The notes under the pieces are model-generated. The model was not told the DNA's origin and did no database searches. It was given only the letters and a program-made list of their open reading frames with translations. The translations under genes and the position numbers were made by a program. A stretch of DNA of 64,000 nucleotides, taken from NCBI RefSeq assembly GCF_014262665.1, contig NZ_CP046883.1:558001-622000 (forward strand). Direction: 5' to 3'. This document shows positions 37,003 through 45,999 of the stretch, piece after piece. Every line of letters starts with the position of its first letter. The first letter of the stretch is position 1. The stretch is from Corynebacterium anserum. GTDB lineage: Bacteria; Actinomycetota; Actinomycetes; Mycobacteriales; Mycobacteriaceae.

Positions 37003-37640
37003 TGCGCGTTCTGGTGGCATCGCGTAACGCAAAAAAACTTAAGGAACTCAACCGTGTTCTGGAGGCAGAAGGCATTACGGGAATTGAGTTGGTGACCTTG
37101 AGCGATGTTGAGGAGTATGCAGAGACTCCGGAAACGGGCCGAGATTTCGTCGATAATGCTCGGATTAAGACCAGCGATGGTGTGCGCCACACCGGGCTAG
37201 TTACCATCGCCGATGATTCGGGTATTGCCGTGGATGAACTGCGTGGCATGCCGGGTGTACTGTCGGCGCGTTGGGCGGGTCAGCACGGAAACGACGCCGC
37301 TAATAATGCTTTGCTACTCGCCCAGTTGAGTGACACACCTGATGAACGCCGTGGTGCACACTATGTGTCTGTGTGCGTGATGCAATTGCCGGAAGATGTT
37401 GCGTCGTCGGCTGGGATGGACACAGAGTATGTAGGTGAGGGCCACTGGCGTGGCACTATTTTGCGAGAAGAACGCGGCGAGGGCGGCTTTGGGTATGATC
37501 CACTGTTCTCTCCAGTGGAGGAGTCGGGCACGTCAGTAGCGGAGCTCAGTCCCGAACGCAAAGATGAACTGTCCCATCGCGGTAAAGCTTTGGCTCAGCT
37601 CGTGCCGGCTTTGCGTCAGCTCAGTAGACTTGAGCATTAA
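37002..37640 (+). CDS. rdgB: XTP/dITP diphosphatase (RdgB/HAM1)
   Basis: Removes non-canonical purine nucleotides from the pool. The N-terminal LVASRNAKKLKELNRVL, the DNARIKT region, TIADDSGIAVDELRGMPGVLSARW with the catalytic acids, GEGGFGYDPLFSP and ELSHRGKAL are standard blocks. 212 residues. It overlaps the rph stop by one base and so lacks a separate leader. Confidence 0.96.
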   Translation: MRVLVASRNAKKLKELNRVLEAEGITGIELVTLSDVEEYAETPETGRDFVDNARIKTSDGVRHTGLVTIADDSGIAVDELRGMPGVLSARWAGQHGNDAANNALLLAQLSDTPDERRGAHYVSVCVMQLPEDVASSAGMDTEYVGEGHWRGTILREERGEGGFGYDPLFSPVEESGTSVAELSPERKDELSHRGKALAQLVPALRQLSRLEH

Positions 37641-37739
37641 AGGTTCTTGGAAACCGTTTTGCCTGCTCGGGCTAAGCAAAGTCGCATGCCATCAGAGCAG
37701 GTTAATCCCCACATCGAAAAGTGAAAGGACTGAGCCTCT

Positions 37740-39212
37740 GTGACCGCCGATGTCGGTTCCGCCTCACCAGCCACGGTCTTTAGCCCCCAGGGCAAACTAG
37801 CTGCTAGCCCGGCGCAGATCGTCGAGGAATACATGGGTCCCCTGAACGGCGGTCGAGTGGACGGCGACGCCTCCCCCGAGGGCGGAAGGCTTGATCTGGA
37901 ATGGCTAGAGAACATTTACAAGGAGTTCCACCAGGAACCGGAGCTGTCCACCGCCGAAGAGAAAACAGCCGCCCGTATCATTCGTGAGCTCACACCTTTT
38001 ACTCACTGGAAGGTCACCACCAACATTGGTGGCTATGGCATCACCGCTGTATTGGAAAATGGCGAAGGGCCCACCGTGTTGATGCGTGCTGACTTTGACG
38101 GGCTCCCCGTCGCAGAGAAAACCGGGGTGGACTATGCCTCGAAGCACTCTCAATTAGACGCCCAAGGCCAACGCGTGCCGACGATGCATGCCTGTGGGCA
38201 TGACCACCACGTTACGAGCCTGCTAGGAGCGATGCACGTTCTGGATGGTACTCGGGATAAATGGACCGGTACGGTAGTGGCGCTTTTCCAACCAGCCGAG
38301 GAAGCCTCCATTGGAGCCAACGGCATGGTGAATGATGGCTTGGGCAACATCATCCCTCGCCCCGATGTTTGTCTCGCACAACATATTGTGGCTGGACCGG
38401 CGGGAAGAGTATTTTCCGCCCCTGGTCCGGTGATGACCAGTTCCACCACCATCGAGATCACTCTCTACGGGCGTGGCGCCCATGCCTCAATGCCACACCG
38501 ATCAGTTGATCCAGTTGTGTTGGCGGCCTCCACCGTTATGAAGCTACAAACAGTGGTGTCCCGTGAAGTACCACCGGATCAGTTTGCTGTGGTGACTGTG
38601 GCGTCGGTGGAAGCGGGCAAAGCCAACAACGTGATCCCAGATTCGGCCAAGATCTCGCTGAGTTGCCGCTTTTACGATGAGGCATTGCGCAAAAAGTGCG
38701 TGGATGCCATTAAGCGCATCGTACGAGCAGAAGCGTTGTCCATGGGGGCTGACCGCGAGCCAAATTTCAAATTTGTGGGCATGCTCGGGGCAACAAACAA
38801 TTCCGAGGATGTCTTCAAGATGGTTCGCGGCAGTTTCGACGAGGCATTCGGAGACGAGTCTGTGGACATGGAACCATGGACGGCCTCCGAGGATTTCTCC
38901 GTCATCCCGAAGTCCTTCGGAGTTCCTTACATGTTATGGACCGTGGGAATTACCCCGCGGCGGCAATGGGATCGTGCTGAACGCGCTGGTCGTTTGGATG
39001 CTGACATACCAACGAACCACAACCCGGCGTTCTTGCCGGATCTTACAACCCTTCCGGTGGGAGTGCGGGCAGCTGCAGTAGGGGTGCTGTCCTGCCTGCA
39101 GGGTTCGTGGCCTCGGCCAGATAAAAGCAGCGAGGATCAAACATATTTACCAACTGTCCCGACAGACGCGGACATTGACGCGGTTGCGGTAGAAACATCC
39201 GGTGCTGACTAA
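37740..39212 (+). CDS. M20 family amidohydrolase
   Basis: A metal-dependent amidase or deacylase of peptidase family M20 (IAA-amino acid/hippurate hydrolase type). LMRADFDGLPVAEKTG, the metal-ligand block MHACGHDHHVTSLLGAM, LFQPAEEASIGA, HIVAGPAGRVF, GRGAHASMPHRSVDPV and the final ligand region TASEDFSVIP are visible. 490 residues with an N-terminal extension of about 55. Skin corynebacteria have a related enzyme, AgaA, that frees odorous acids from N-acyl-glutamine in sweat; whether this is such an enzyme cannot be told. GTG start at 37740. The gene is convergent with the DUF3817 gene. Confidence 0.88.
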   Translation: MTADVGSASPATVFSPQGKLAASPAQIVEEYMGPLNGGRVDGDASPEGGRLDLEWLENIYKEFHQEPELSTAEEKTAARIIRELTPFTHWKVTTNIGGYGITAVLENGEGPTVLMRADFDGLPVAEKTGVDYASKHSQLDAQGQRVPTMHACGHDHHVTSLLGAMHVLDGTRDKWTGTVVALFQPAEEASIGANGMVNDGLGNIIPRPDVCLAQHIVAGPAGRVFSAPGPVMTSSTTIEITLYGRGAHASMPHRSVDPVVLAASTVMKLQTVVSREVPPDQFAVVTVASVEAGKANNVIPDSAKISLSCRFYDEALRKKCVDAIKRIVRAEALSMGADREPNFKFVGMLGATNNSEDVFKMVRGSFDEAFGDESVDMEPWTASEDFSVIPKSFGVPYMLWTVGITPRRQWDRAERAGRLDADIPTNHNPAFLPDLTTLPVGVRAAAVGVLSCLQGSWPRPDKSSEDQTYLPTVPTDADIDAVAVETSGAD

Positions 39213-39223
39213 CGGCTGGAACG

Positions 39224-39586
39224 CTATGCCAAGTCGTCAAGCTTAAATGCGGTGACAACCTCGTTGCGGCGCTTCTTTTCAACGTAGAAGCTGAGAAATG
39301 GCACGACGCCAGCGAGCATCGTCGTTAACCATTTCGCAGGCTCCCAGCGAGCCTTAGTGCCCAAATCGAGGCATGAGATGGCGTAGAGCATGAAGAACAA
39401 ACCATGCGTGGGGCCGATATAGGAAAACCAGGTTGGCTGGTTCCCGTTGCCCAAAATGATGTACTTGATGATCATTTCCGCGACCAGAACCAGCAACCAA
39501 ATACCGGTGATAATAGCCATGGTGGAGTAGAACTTTAGACTCTTGGCGACGCGCTTCTGACGCGCTGGGTGCACAGGGGTGCTCAT
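39224..39586 (-). CDS. DUF3817 small membrane protein
   Basis: A 120-residue membrane protein with three or four helices; TGIWLLVLVAEMIIKYIIL and YIGPTHGLFFMLYAISCLDL are typical of DUF3817 (Rv1342c in M. tuberculosis, also downstream of rdgB). The C-terminus is charged (EKKRRNEVVTAF). Fifteen bases separate it from the upstream membrane protein gene, suggesting an operon. Function unknown. Confidence 0.88.
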   Translation of the reverse strand: MSTPVHPARQKRVAKSLKFYSTMAIITGIWLLVLVAEMIIKYIILGNGNQPTWFSYIGPTHGLFFMLYAISCLDLGTKARWEPAKWLTTMLAGVVPFLSFYVEKKRRNEVVTAFKLDDLA

Positions 39587-39601
39587 CTAGATAAGGATCC
39601 T

Positions 39602-40081
39602 TTAATCGTTGTCTGGTTGCGTGTTCTTGGCGTGCTCGGCGGGAGAGGAGGATGGGTCGGACTTGCGTGCCTGTTGGCGTCTGTCGTCCGTCAGGATTTC
39701 TTGGCTATTTAAATCCGTGGGAACGCGTTGGCCAGGAAGGTGGATGAAATCTTCCGGAATCTCCGTCATAGATTCCCTGTGTGCTTTGGGCACAGCGGCC
39801 ATCTCATCGCCATTGAGACGTTCACGCTCATACTGAATGTACTTGCGGTAAACCACCACGATAAATGCGCCGAATATTGGCCACTGCAGGGCATAGCCGA
39901 GGTTTTGGAAATCTCCCTGAGCAGATGTGAAGCGACACCATTGCCAGTAAGCCAATCCGATAGTCGCGAGAACCGCGAGGACGATAAAGATCATCTGGAC
40001 GATTCGCACGCGTAGCGGGAAGGGTTCAAGCCGTTCCTTCGGGAGGTTACGATCCTCATCCGACGCATGTTCGTGCAGCAT
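39602..40081 (-). CDS. Conserved two-helix membrane protein (actinobacterial)
   Basis: A 159-residue protein with two hydrophobic segments (VQMIFIVLAVLATIGLAYW and LQWPIFGAFIVVVY) bracketing the well-conserved actinobacterial stretch GDFQNLGYALQWP, then a long hydrophilic, charged C-terminus. It occupies the place of M. tuberculosis Rv1343c. The ATG at 40081 is preferred; the frame continues to 40126. First gene of a two-gene unit with DUF3817. No function is known to me. Confidence 0.75.
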   Translation of the reverse strand: MLHEHASDEDRNLPKERLEPFPLRVRIVQMIFIVLAVLATIGLAYWQWCRFTSAQGDFQNLGYALQWPIFGAFIVVVYRKYIQYERERLNGDEMAAVPKAHRESMTEIPEDFIHLPGQRVPTDLNSQEILTDDRRQQARKSDPSSSPAEHAKNTQPDND

Positions 40082-40185
40082 ACTCACAGTTTTACAGCTT
40101 ACCCAGTGGCCAGTTGAACTTTCCACTGCGTTAGTTGCTAGTATTTGTAGATGATCGCACGAGCCCGAGGTGCCGTGCGGCTAAT

Positions 40186-40267
<82 letters not shown>

Positions 40268-40272
40268 CGCTG

Positions 40273-40307
40273 AAAAAGGACGTTTATCCGGTATAAACGT
40301 CCTTTTT
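40273..40307 (+). terminator. Terminator of tRNA-Leu
   Basis: aaaaaggacgtttat and ataaacgtccttttt form a fifteen-pair stem with a very short loop and T tail. Confidence 0.9.
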
Positions 40308-40401
40308 ATTTTGTTAGAAGCTCGGCAGAGTGCACACAAAGTCCGGTTCTCACAGGAGTGGAAAATATAGACCTCGTTTGCTCTGCCGGCGCCGGACACA
40401 C

Positions 40402-40884
40402 CTAGGCACCGATTTCTTTGATGATCCGGGCTACGTGGCCGGTAGCTTTGACGTTGTACTTGGCCAGGGCGATGGTGCCTTCTTCATCGACGAGGAAGGT
40501 GGAGCGAATGACACCCTGCACAACTTTGCCGTAGTTTTTCTTCTCCCCGAAGGCTCCATAGGCCTTCATGACGGTCTTGTCTGCGTCGGACAGGAGGGGG
40601 AAAGTTAATTCATACTTATCGCTAAACTTTTTAAGCGCTTCAGGCTGATCGGGCGAAATGCCTACCACTGCGATGTCCTGACCGTTGAGCTGGGTGAGCG
40701 AGTCGCGGAAGTCACAGGCTTCTGTGGTACACCCTGGTGTATCGGCTTTGGGATAGAAGTAAATGATGACCTTCTTACGCTTGAAATCGGCCAGCGAAAC
40801 TTTCTCGCCATCGGCGTTTACCAATGTGAAATCCGGTGCAGCCACACCTTCTTCTAAACGAACAGCAGTGTTGTTTTCAGTCAT
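40402..40884 (-). CDS. bcp: Peroxiredoxin, BCP/PrxQ type
   Basis: A thiol peroxidase. VAAPDFTLVNADGEKVSLAD opens the thioredoxin fold; FYPKADTPGCTTEACDFRD carries the peroxidatic Cys and, five residues on, the resolving Cys of the PrxQ class. RSTFLVDEEGTI ends the core. The ATG at 40884 is chosen over a GTG three codons upstream. About 160 residues, normal length. It is single, divergent from the DUF3618 gene. Confidence 0.95.
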   Translation of the reverse strand: MTENNTAVRLEEGVAAPDFTLVNADGEKVSLADFKRKKVIIYFYPKADTPGCTTEACDFRDSLTQLNGQDIAVVGISPDQPEALKKFSDKYELTFPLLSDADKTVMKAYGAFGEKKNYGKVVQGVIRSTFLVDEEGTIALAKYNVKATGHVARIIKEIGA

Positions 40885-41037
40885 GAGCCCCACTGTACCG
40901 TGAGATCAAGAAGTGTTGCCGGCAGGATTGAGCCCTCAACTTCGGTACATACTTCGGTACATGCGGCAAACATCCTCTACAATGGTGCAAGTATTTAGTT
41001 TAAACGTCCGCTGTACTCGTACAAGGGAGAATGTTCC

Positions 41038-41316
41038 GTGGCCCGTAGTGTCGATGCCATCCAGCGCGATATTGAGCGCACCCGTAACCAGCTCGCTAAA
41101 ACTCTGGATGAGCTTTCTGTGCGCGCCGCCCCAAAGAACTTTGCTAACGATGCCAAGGCGCAGGCCTTGGGCACCGTGAAAGATCCAAAGGTTCAGATGA
41201 TTGCCGGCGGCGTTGCTCTGGGTATTGTGACCCTGACTGCTTTGCTCATCTCCTCTAAGCGAAAGGAGAAGAAGCAAATTAAGGAGATTCAGCGACTCCT
41301 TGCAGCTACTCGCTAA
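41038..41316 (+). CDS. DUF3618 small membrane protein
   Basis: A 92-residue protein: an N-terminal charged helix with SVDAIQRDIERTRNQLAKTLDEL, the DUF3618 signature, then one membrane helix (GGVALGIVTLTALLI) and a basic C-terminal helix. GTG start at 41038 after AAGGGAG. Such proteins are common in actinobacteria and of unknown role. The AbrB-family gene begins 10 bases downstream, so both may be co-transcribed. Confidence 0.88.
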   Translation: MARSVDAIQRDIERTRNQLAKTLDELSVRAAPKNFANDAKAQALGTVKDPKVQMIAGGVALGIVTLTALLISSKRKEKKQIKEIQRLLAATR

Positions 41317-41326
41317 GTCGAGCGAG

Positions 41327-42463
41327 ATGAGTGAACGTCAATCCCGGCAGGCAGATAGAGCCTCCGGGATTTTCACACGTTGGGCTCGTTTAGCGGGTTT
41401 GGCGGTGCTAGCTATCATCGGCGGAGTACTCGGTGAGAAGGTAGGCGTGCCCGCCGCATGGATTTTCAGTTTCCTTGTGGTGTTTGGGATGTATGCGATC
41501 TTCGGAGATGAACGGGTGACTCCTCCGAAGAAAGCGATGATTCCTTCGCAGGCGATCATCTCCCTACTATGTGCCGCGCCTCTGGCGACCGTGGGGATTT
41601 CTTCGGCTGCCAGTTACGTCGGCGCGGTGATTATCTCTTTGATGACGACCTTCGCCGTGTGTGCGTTGGGGTCCTGGTTGCTTGTGCATTGTCGTAAAGT
41701 CACCCCGGCGACGTCCGTGTTGTCAACGATGGCTGGCGGAGCATCCGGCATGGTGATGCTTGCGAATGAGATGGACGACGCAGACATACGCTTTGTCACG
41801 CTCACGCAATATCTGCGGTTATCCATCGTGGTACTTACTCTGCCTGCCATGGTTCAGCTGCTCGGAGGGATCCACTCCAATGGTGGAGGTGCGGGAGATA
41901 TCGGCGAACACACCGCTTGGTGGGATACCAGTTGGCAGCCGGTTATTGGCGTGGTGTGCACCATTGCCGTGGTGTGGTTATTTACGCGTGCCACGAGGCG
42001 CTGGTTTACGGTGTCCTCGCCTTATTTGTTGCTGTCAATCGCTTTTCTTATTGTCGCGCATGTCATCGGTTTGCCCGCTCAGTTTTTAACCCCGGACGGT
42101 CTGGTGGTGGATGTGGCCTATGCCCTGATTGGTATTCAGGCGGGTGGGACCTTGACGAAAAGCGCATTGCGGCAGTTTGCACGGGCTTTGCCGATCATCG
42201 TGAACGTGGTGCTGTTGATGATTGTTAGTTCCTTGCTCGCTGCGTTGGGGATTAGCGCGTTGTGGGATCTTACAGTGTTGGATAGCTACCTAGCCACCGT
42301 GCCCGGAGGAATCTATGCAGTGCTGGCATTTGCGCACGAAGCGGGTTCTGACCCGGTTGTGACAGTAGTTCAGGTGATGCGCATGATAGCCATGCTTGTT
42401 GTTGGTGCTTATGCACCGCAGATTATTGACACACTGCGGCGTCGGTCAGAGAAAACGCATTGA
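41327..42463 (+). CDS. AbrB family (AmoA-like) membrane protein
   Basis: A polytopic membrane protein of the AbrB/AmoA family (Pfam PF05145), about 378 residues and ten helices. The repeated internal pattern is typical: GVLGEKVGVPAAWIFS in the first half and GTLTKSALRQFARALP in the second, with the conserved TMAGGASGMVMLANEM and TVPGGIYAVLAFAHEAGSDP. The ATG at 41327 is preferred to an earlier one inside the preceding gene. Function is poorly known; some relatives are proposed transporters. A damaged copy of part of this gene occurs at 43364-43510. Confidence 0.85.
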   Translation: MSERQSRQADRASGIFTRWARLAGLAVLAIIGGVLGEKVGVPAAWIFSFLVVFGMYAIFGDERVTPPKKAMIPSQAIISLLCAAPLATVGISSAASYVGAVIISLMTTFAVCALGSWLLVHCRKVTPATSVLSTMAGGASGMVMLANEMDDADIRFVTLTQYLRLSIVVLTLPAMVQLLGGIHSNGGGAGDIGEHTAWWDTSWQPVIGVVCTIAVVWLFTRATRRWFTVSSPYLLLSIAFLIVAHVIGLPAQFLTPDGLVVDVAYALIGIQAGGTLTKSALRQFARALPIIVNVVLLMIVSSLLAALGISALWDLTVLDSYLATVPGGIYAVLAFAHEAGSDPVVTVVQVMRMIAMLVVGAYAPQIIDTLRRRSEKTH

Positions 42464-42659
42464 TGAAACTAGAACGTCCAAGTAGAGGAATACCTTGCCG
42501 ATATTTTCCTGAGCCCCGCCGCTAGTCTCGCCACGGCCGCAATGTCATTAGGTGCAGAAAGTCTCCGAGCGGAGTGGAGGTTAACTCCCAGCTTGCTCTC
42601 ATCTGTGACTGCTAGCCTGGGCTCACATTTTCCCTATCTCCATCCTGGAGAACAATTTA

Positions 42660-43331
42660 GTGAGTGAGGTTTTCCCTGTGTTGAAGTTTGGGCGCACGTG
42701 GTCTGTGGCAATCGGCGCCTTTTTCATTACCGTTGCTTTTGTTATTGGCATGCTTACCCGTTGGTGGTTGGTCGTGGATGGCGATAACGACGTCCTCGCG
42801 GAATTCATTGAGCACCGCTCTTCGTGGGCAACCGTTGTTATGAAGGCCGCTACGACTTTGTTCAATCCTGTGTCAGCGATAGTCTTTTCCCTCCTCGCTG
42901 GAGCGGTCGCGTGGTCGTGGACTAAACAGTGGAAGAAAGGGGCTTATATCGTTGCATCCGTTGCGGTCTCGGGTGCTATTACCCAGGTACTCAAGCGTGT
43001 TTTCGAGCGATCCCGCCCGCCCCGGCTCGACCAAATCCTCCTTGAGACTGACTTCAGTTTCCCCTCTGGCCATGCTACCGCTGTTGCGGCTCTTGCCGTG
43101 GGCATTGTTTTGTTCCTGAGTTATCGCGGCTATCATCGCCGTCTAGAGTTTGTAGTCCTTGCAATCGCTGCTGTCATTATCGCCACGGTTGCCGCATCAC
43201 GGCTCTACCTGGGGGCTCACTGGTTTAGTGACATCTTAGCCGGCACTCTCATCGGCGCCGGTACGGCGTTGGTGCTCATTCCGATTCTCCCGGCATCAGC
43301 ACGTTCCCGTTCAATCTCAGCAACTTCGTGA
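42660..43331 (+). CDS. PAP2 family membrane phosphatase
   Basis: A membrane phosphatase of the PAP2 superfamily acting on lipid phosphates such as undecaprenyl pyrophosphate or phosphatidate. The three motifs are intact: KRVFERSRPP, FPSGHATAVAA and SRLYLGAHWFSDILAG. Six hydrophobic segments, 223 residues. GTG start at 42660. It follows the AbrB-family gene at 196 bp, a spacer with no recognisable gene. Confidence 0.93.
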   Translation: MSEVFPVLKFGRTWSVAIGAFFITVAFVIGMLTRWWLVVDGDNDVLAEFIEHRSSWATVVMKAATTLFNPVSAIVFSLLAGAVAWSWTKQWKKGAYIVASVAVSGAITQVLKRVFERSRPPRLDQILLETDFSFPSGHATAVAALAVGIVLFLSYRGYHRRLEFVVLAIAAVIIATVAASRLYLGAHWFSDILAGTLIGAGTALVLIPILPASARSRSISATS

Positions 43332-43363
43332 AGACTCACGGGCACGCCGCTGGTTTGAGCTCG

Positions 43364-43510
43364 ATAACCCTCCTGGTGGATGTGGGTTATGCACTCATTG
43401 GTGTTCAGGCGGGTGGGACATTGACTAAGAGGCCTTTGCGGCGGTTTGGGGGGCGGGGGCTGTGCCGATCATCGTAAGCGTGGAGTTGTTGACGATCGTG
43501 GGTTCCTTTA
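43364..43510 (+). pseudogene. Decayed duplicate fragment of the AbrB-family gene
   Basis: About 140 bases closely resemble 42100-42235 inside the intact AbrB-family gene: both encode (V/L)VDV-x-YALIG-(I/V)-QAGGTLTK, and both continue with GCCGATCATCGT. After the word TTGCGGC the fragment gains two bases, which breaks the frame and gives a stop. Start and rest of the gene are missing, so it is a non-functional remnant. Confidence 0.85.
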
Positions 43511-43870
43511 CCGGGAGAGCGTCTATTCCGGGAATCGTAGAAGAATCAGTAAGGTAACCCCGCAGTTCTGGTGGGCTGGCAATGGATGGAATATCATGAC
43601 GCATTCTCAATGCCAGATCGATTTGTAAGCGAGACTTCCGGCTTGCTGCGCCCAGCGCATGCTGCGATCGAAAGCGATGGAGAAGTTTCGCCGCGAGAGA
43701 CGTGGGCGAAGTACGTGAGAGACAGGGGAATGCGGAAATCCGTCACGGGGTTTGTTCTCGTAAGGTTCAACGCAAGTTCCGCGCAGTAATCTGAGTTGCA
43801 TGTGCTGAAGTAACCCCGGATGCATGTGCTGAAAGTTAGGGGGTTGAATGGATAGTTGTAGTGTCTGGAA
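43511..43870. other. Decayed or non-coding stretch beside the foreign MFS gene
   Basis: 360 bases with only short unconvincing frames (for example a 72-residue plus-strand frame at 43571 with no recognisable pattern). The 12-mer gcatgtgctgaa occurs twice near 43798 and 43822. Base composition becomes richer in A and T toward the MFS gene. Confidence 0.5.
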
Positions 43871-45094
43871 TCATGAAGACCGTGAGAGACGAATAAATAG
43901 CCCAAAAGCTGTAAGTATGACAGTAATTAAGGCGCTGCCGTAGCAGAAAACCTGAGTGGCAGATATGTGCTCAATAATCTGGCTTGAGATGATGAGTGTT
44001 GTTATAGATCCTATTCGACTGCATACGCTCACTAGAGAGGTTACTGATCCGATTCTTTCAATGGAAGAGTTTCGCCGAACCCCAATAGTGCAGTAATTGA
44101 GAAAGATTATAAGAAAGAATACTATAATCGCATAGGAAATGACGTAGAGGTGACCGGTATACTTATGAAGCGAAAAAATGCATACTGTAACCGCTAATAA
44201 AACGGTAGCTGCTCCTGTTGTACTGCCAATAATCTTCTCAGCTCGGAAAGTTGAGCTAAATGCTGAGATTGCAATGAATGTTGCGTAAAGAAGGAAAAGG
44301 CGGTTCTCTCCTATGCTGTTTTCCAAGGCAATGGCCTGCCATAATTGCATGTGTAACTGCATAAAAGATTCAATGAGTACCGTGAGAAGTAGGAATCTCT
44401 TTAATAAGGGAGACTGTCTCATTTCTACAGTGGTGTCATCGACGTGATGCTTCAGCTTTCCCAAAGAGAACTTAAAATCTGAGTTAAACTGTGGTTTCTG
44501 TTCTGGGATATGGAAGAAGAGAACTACGGACACGATGGCGAGAACAGTGGCGCAAAAAGAAAATAGATAGATGTTATATCCTATATATGGGTAGGAGATC
44601 GCCCCTGTTACACTACCGAATAACATGCCTGAAAAATTAAATTGAGATTCTCGTCTTACGAGCCAAGAAACACGACCTTCTGATGTAGGATGATTTCTTT
44701 TTTGGTTCTTTGCGTTGTTGACAAGTGCGGCATCTAATGTTCCTGATTCTAGAGCGTTTGCAATGCCGTATATTGACCAGATGGAAAGTAGAAAATAAAA
44801 CCCACTGCCTAGCATTACTGCGATAAAGAAGATCGCAAGGATAGCGCGAGAAGCGACGTACACTATTCGTCGATCGATAATGTCTGCAATTGCACCACTC
44901 GGAATCTCGAATAGTAATACGCAGATGCTGAATGCAACCTGAAGCTTTAGTATCTCAGATAGGGATAATCCTTTAGATAATAGTATAGGGGTTAATATCG
45001 CGTGCGGGATGGAGAGTGCAAATGTTGATAAAAATTTCGCTGCAAAGTAGGGAAATGCCACATCTGAGAAGATGCTCTTTTCTCTCACCATCAT
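43871..45094 (-). CDS. MFS transporter with foreign base composition
   Basis: A 407-residue major facilitator with about twelve helices. LLFEIPSGAIADIIDRRIVYV is the loop 2-3 motif; NALESGTLDAALVNNAKN follows. The DNA is strikingly richer in A and T than its neighbours: 22 of 60 bases are G or C in the line 44461-44520, and codons such as ATA and AGA are frequent. Loop residues and composition look like those of low-GC Gram-positive bacteria. It lies between a decayed gene fragment and tRNA-Lys, suggesting horizontal gain. Substrate unknown; a drug or metabolite exporter is possible. Confidence 0.85.
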   Translation of the reverse strand: MMVREKSIFSDVAFPYFAAKFLSTFALSIPHAILTPILLSKGLSLSEILKLQVAFSICVLLFEIPSGAIADIIDRRIVYVASRAILAIFFIAVMLGSGFYFLLSIWSIYGIANALESGTLDAALVNNAKNQKRNHPTSEGRVSWLVRRESQFNFSGMLFGSVTGAISYPYIGYNIYLFSFCATVLAIVSVVLFFHIPEQKPQFNSDFKFSLGKLKHHVDDTTVEMRQSPLLKRFLLLTVLIESFMQLHMQLWQAIALENSIGENRLFLLYATFIAISAFSSTFRAEKIIGSTTGAATVLLAVTVCIFSLHKYTGHLYVISYAIIVFFLIIFLNYCTIGVRRNSSIERIGSVTSLVSVCSRIGSITTLIISSQIIEHISATQVFCYGSALITVILTAFGLFIRLSRSS

Positions 45095-45573
45095 TTTTAT
45101 CTAACTTTCACAACAGACAGTGGTGGATATATCCCAGTAAACGTACGGGTTGAGATTGCATGCGTGAAGCTTCATGCTCATGCTTCGAGCAACCAAAGAA
45201 TTTAGCCGCCTATTTGTTCCTGCTATCCTAGAACATGCATGGGGAGATCTTTGAAATGCGCTCCATGAGTGAACGGAACCAGTCTTTCATCAGTGGGTAC
45301 TCATCTCGGGGAGACTCCGGGAGCCTTCCCCTGTGTGCTGGCCACACGCCAAGGCTTTCGATGTGGGCTGGTCTAGTTTTCTACTTCGCTGGGTGTGATG
45401 ACTTTTCCAATCATTTTCTTAGCGTATGCGTTCTTCGTTATCTTGTAGGGCTGACAGGCGATCGGAGGTGCGTGAGGTGCCGCGGTCAGTAGAGGCTCGG
45501 GCGTAGCCAATGGTTGAACTCATGGCATCGTGGAGCGGTTCGGCGCGTAGGTAGGCTAACTGGTTAGAAACAG
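45095..45573. other. Accessory gap between the foreign MFS gene and tRNA-Lys
   Basis: About 480 bases without an intact gene. The left part is the promoter side of the minus-strand MFS gene. The right part holds the recombinase-like scrap (45419-45523) and, in another minus-strand frame, a short coding-like end KKMIGKVITPSEVEN with a stop near 45378. Confidence 0.5.
45419..45523 (-). pseudogene. Possible serine-recombinase N-terminal scrap
   Basis: A 34-codon frame MSSTIGYARASTDRGTSR... ending SALQDNEERIR. The Y-x-R-x-S-T pattern followed by an LQ is the N-terminal signature of small serine recombinases (resolvases), with the serine as nucleophile. The rest of such a protein is absent and there is an insertion between the two motifs, so this is at best a remnant, and it may be chance. 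Confidence 0.25.
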
Positions 45574-45606
45574 GAAAACCCCCACCGGAGATAACCCCGG
45601 TGAGGG
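45574..45606 (-). terminator. Terminator of tRNA-Lys
   Basis: On the minus strand cctcaccgg, an 8-base loop and ccggtgggg form a nine-pair stem followed by GTTTTCC. Confidence 0.8.
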
Positions 45607-45614
45607 CTTGAATG

Positions 45615-45687
<73 letters not shown>

Positions 45688-45999
45688 GCATGGATGCTGT
45701 TAGCGGTTCTCATCTGCTGAGTTCCTCAGCAACGACATGAAACTATATGTCTTAAACGTTGATTGCACAAATCGCCTGGATATCAGCGGTTTTTAACTGG
45801 CTAACGTCTCGAATTAGTTGATTCTTGTGTCTGGCGTATATCAGTTCGGTAAACGTTTGCTGCGAGTAGTCATTTCGGCGTGTGGAAAAACGGTGGACGG
45901 CGGTAGAGTTCGTGTTATTGCCGCCGCGTTCGATGAAGACGATTGGGACACGGCGGCAGCGTCCACAACATTGACTAGCTCTTGTGTATTCGGAGAATA
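45688..45999. other. Gap between tRNA-Lys and the L,D-transpeptidase gene
   Basis: 312 bases, no gene. A perfect short hairpin gctgag-ttc-ctcagc lies at 45716-45730. The right end carries CGGAGA before the ATG at 46000. Frames on both strands here lack conserved features. Confidence 0.5.

Noticed and set aside
43571..43789. A 72-codon plus-strand frame after the AbrB-family fragment
   Set aside because: No recognisable motif or ribosome site; it lies in apparently decayed sequence.
45235..45492. An 85-codon plus-strand frame in the accessory gap
   Set aside because: Mixed composition, no ribosome site, no domain pattern, and it overlaps the minus-strand recombinase-like frame.
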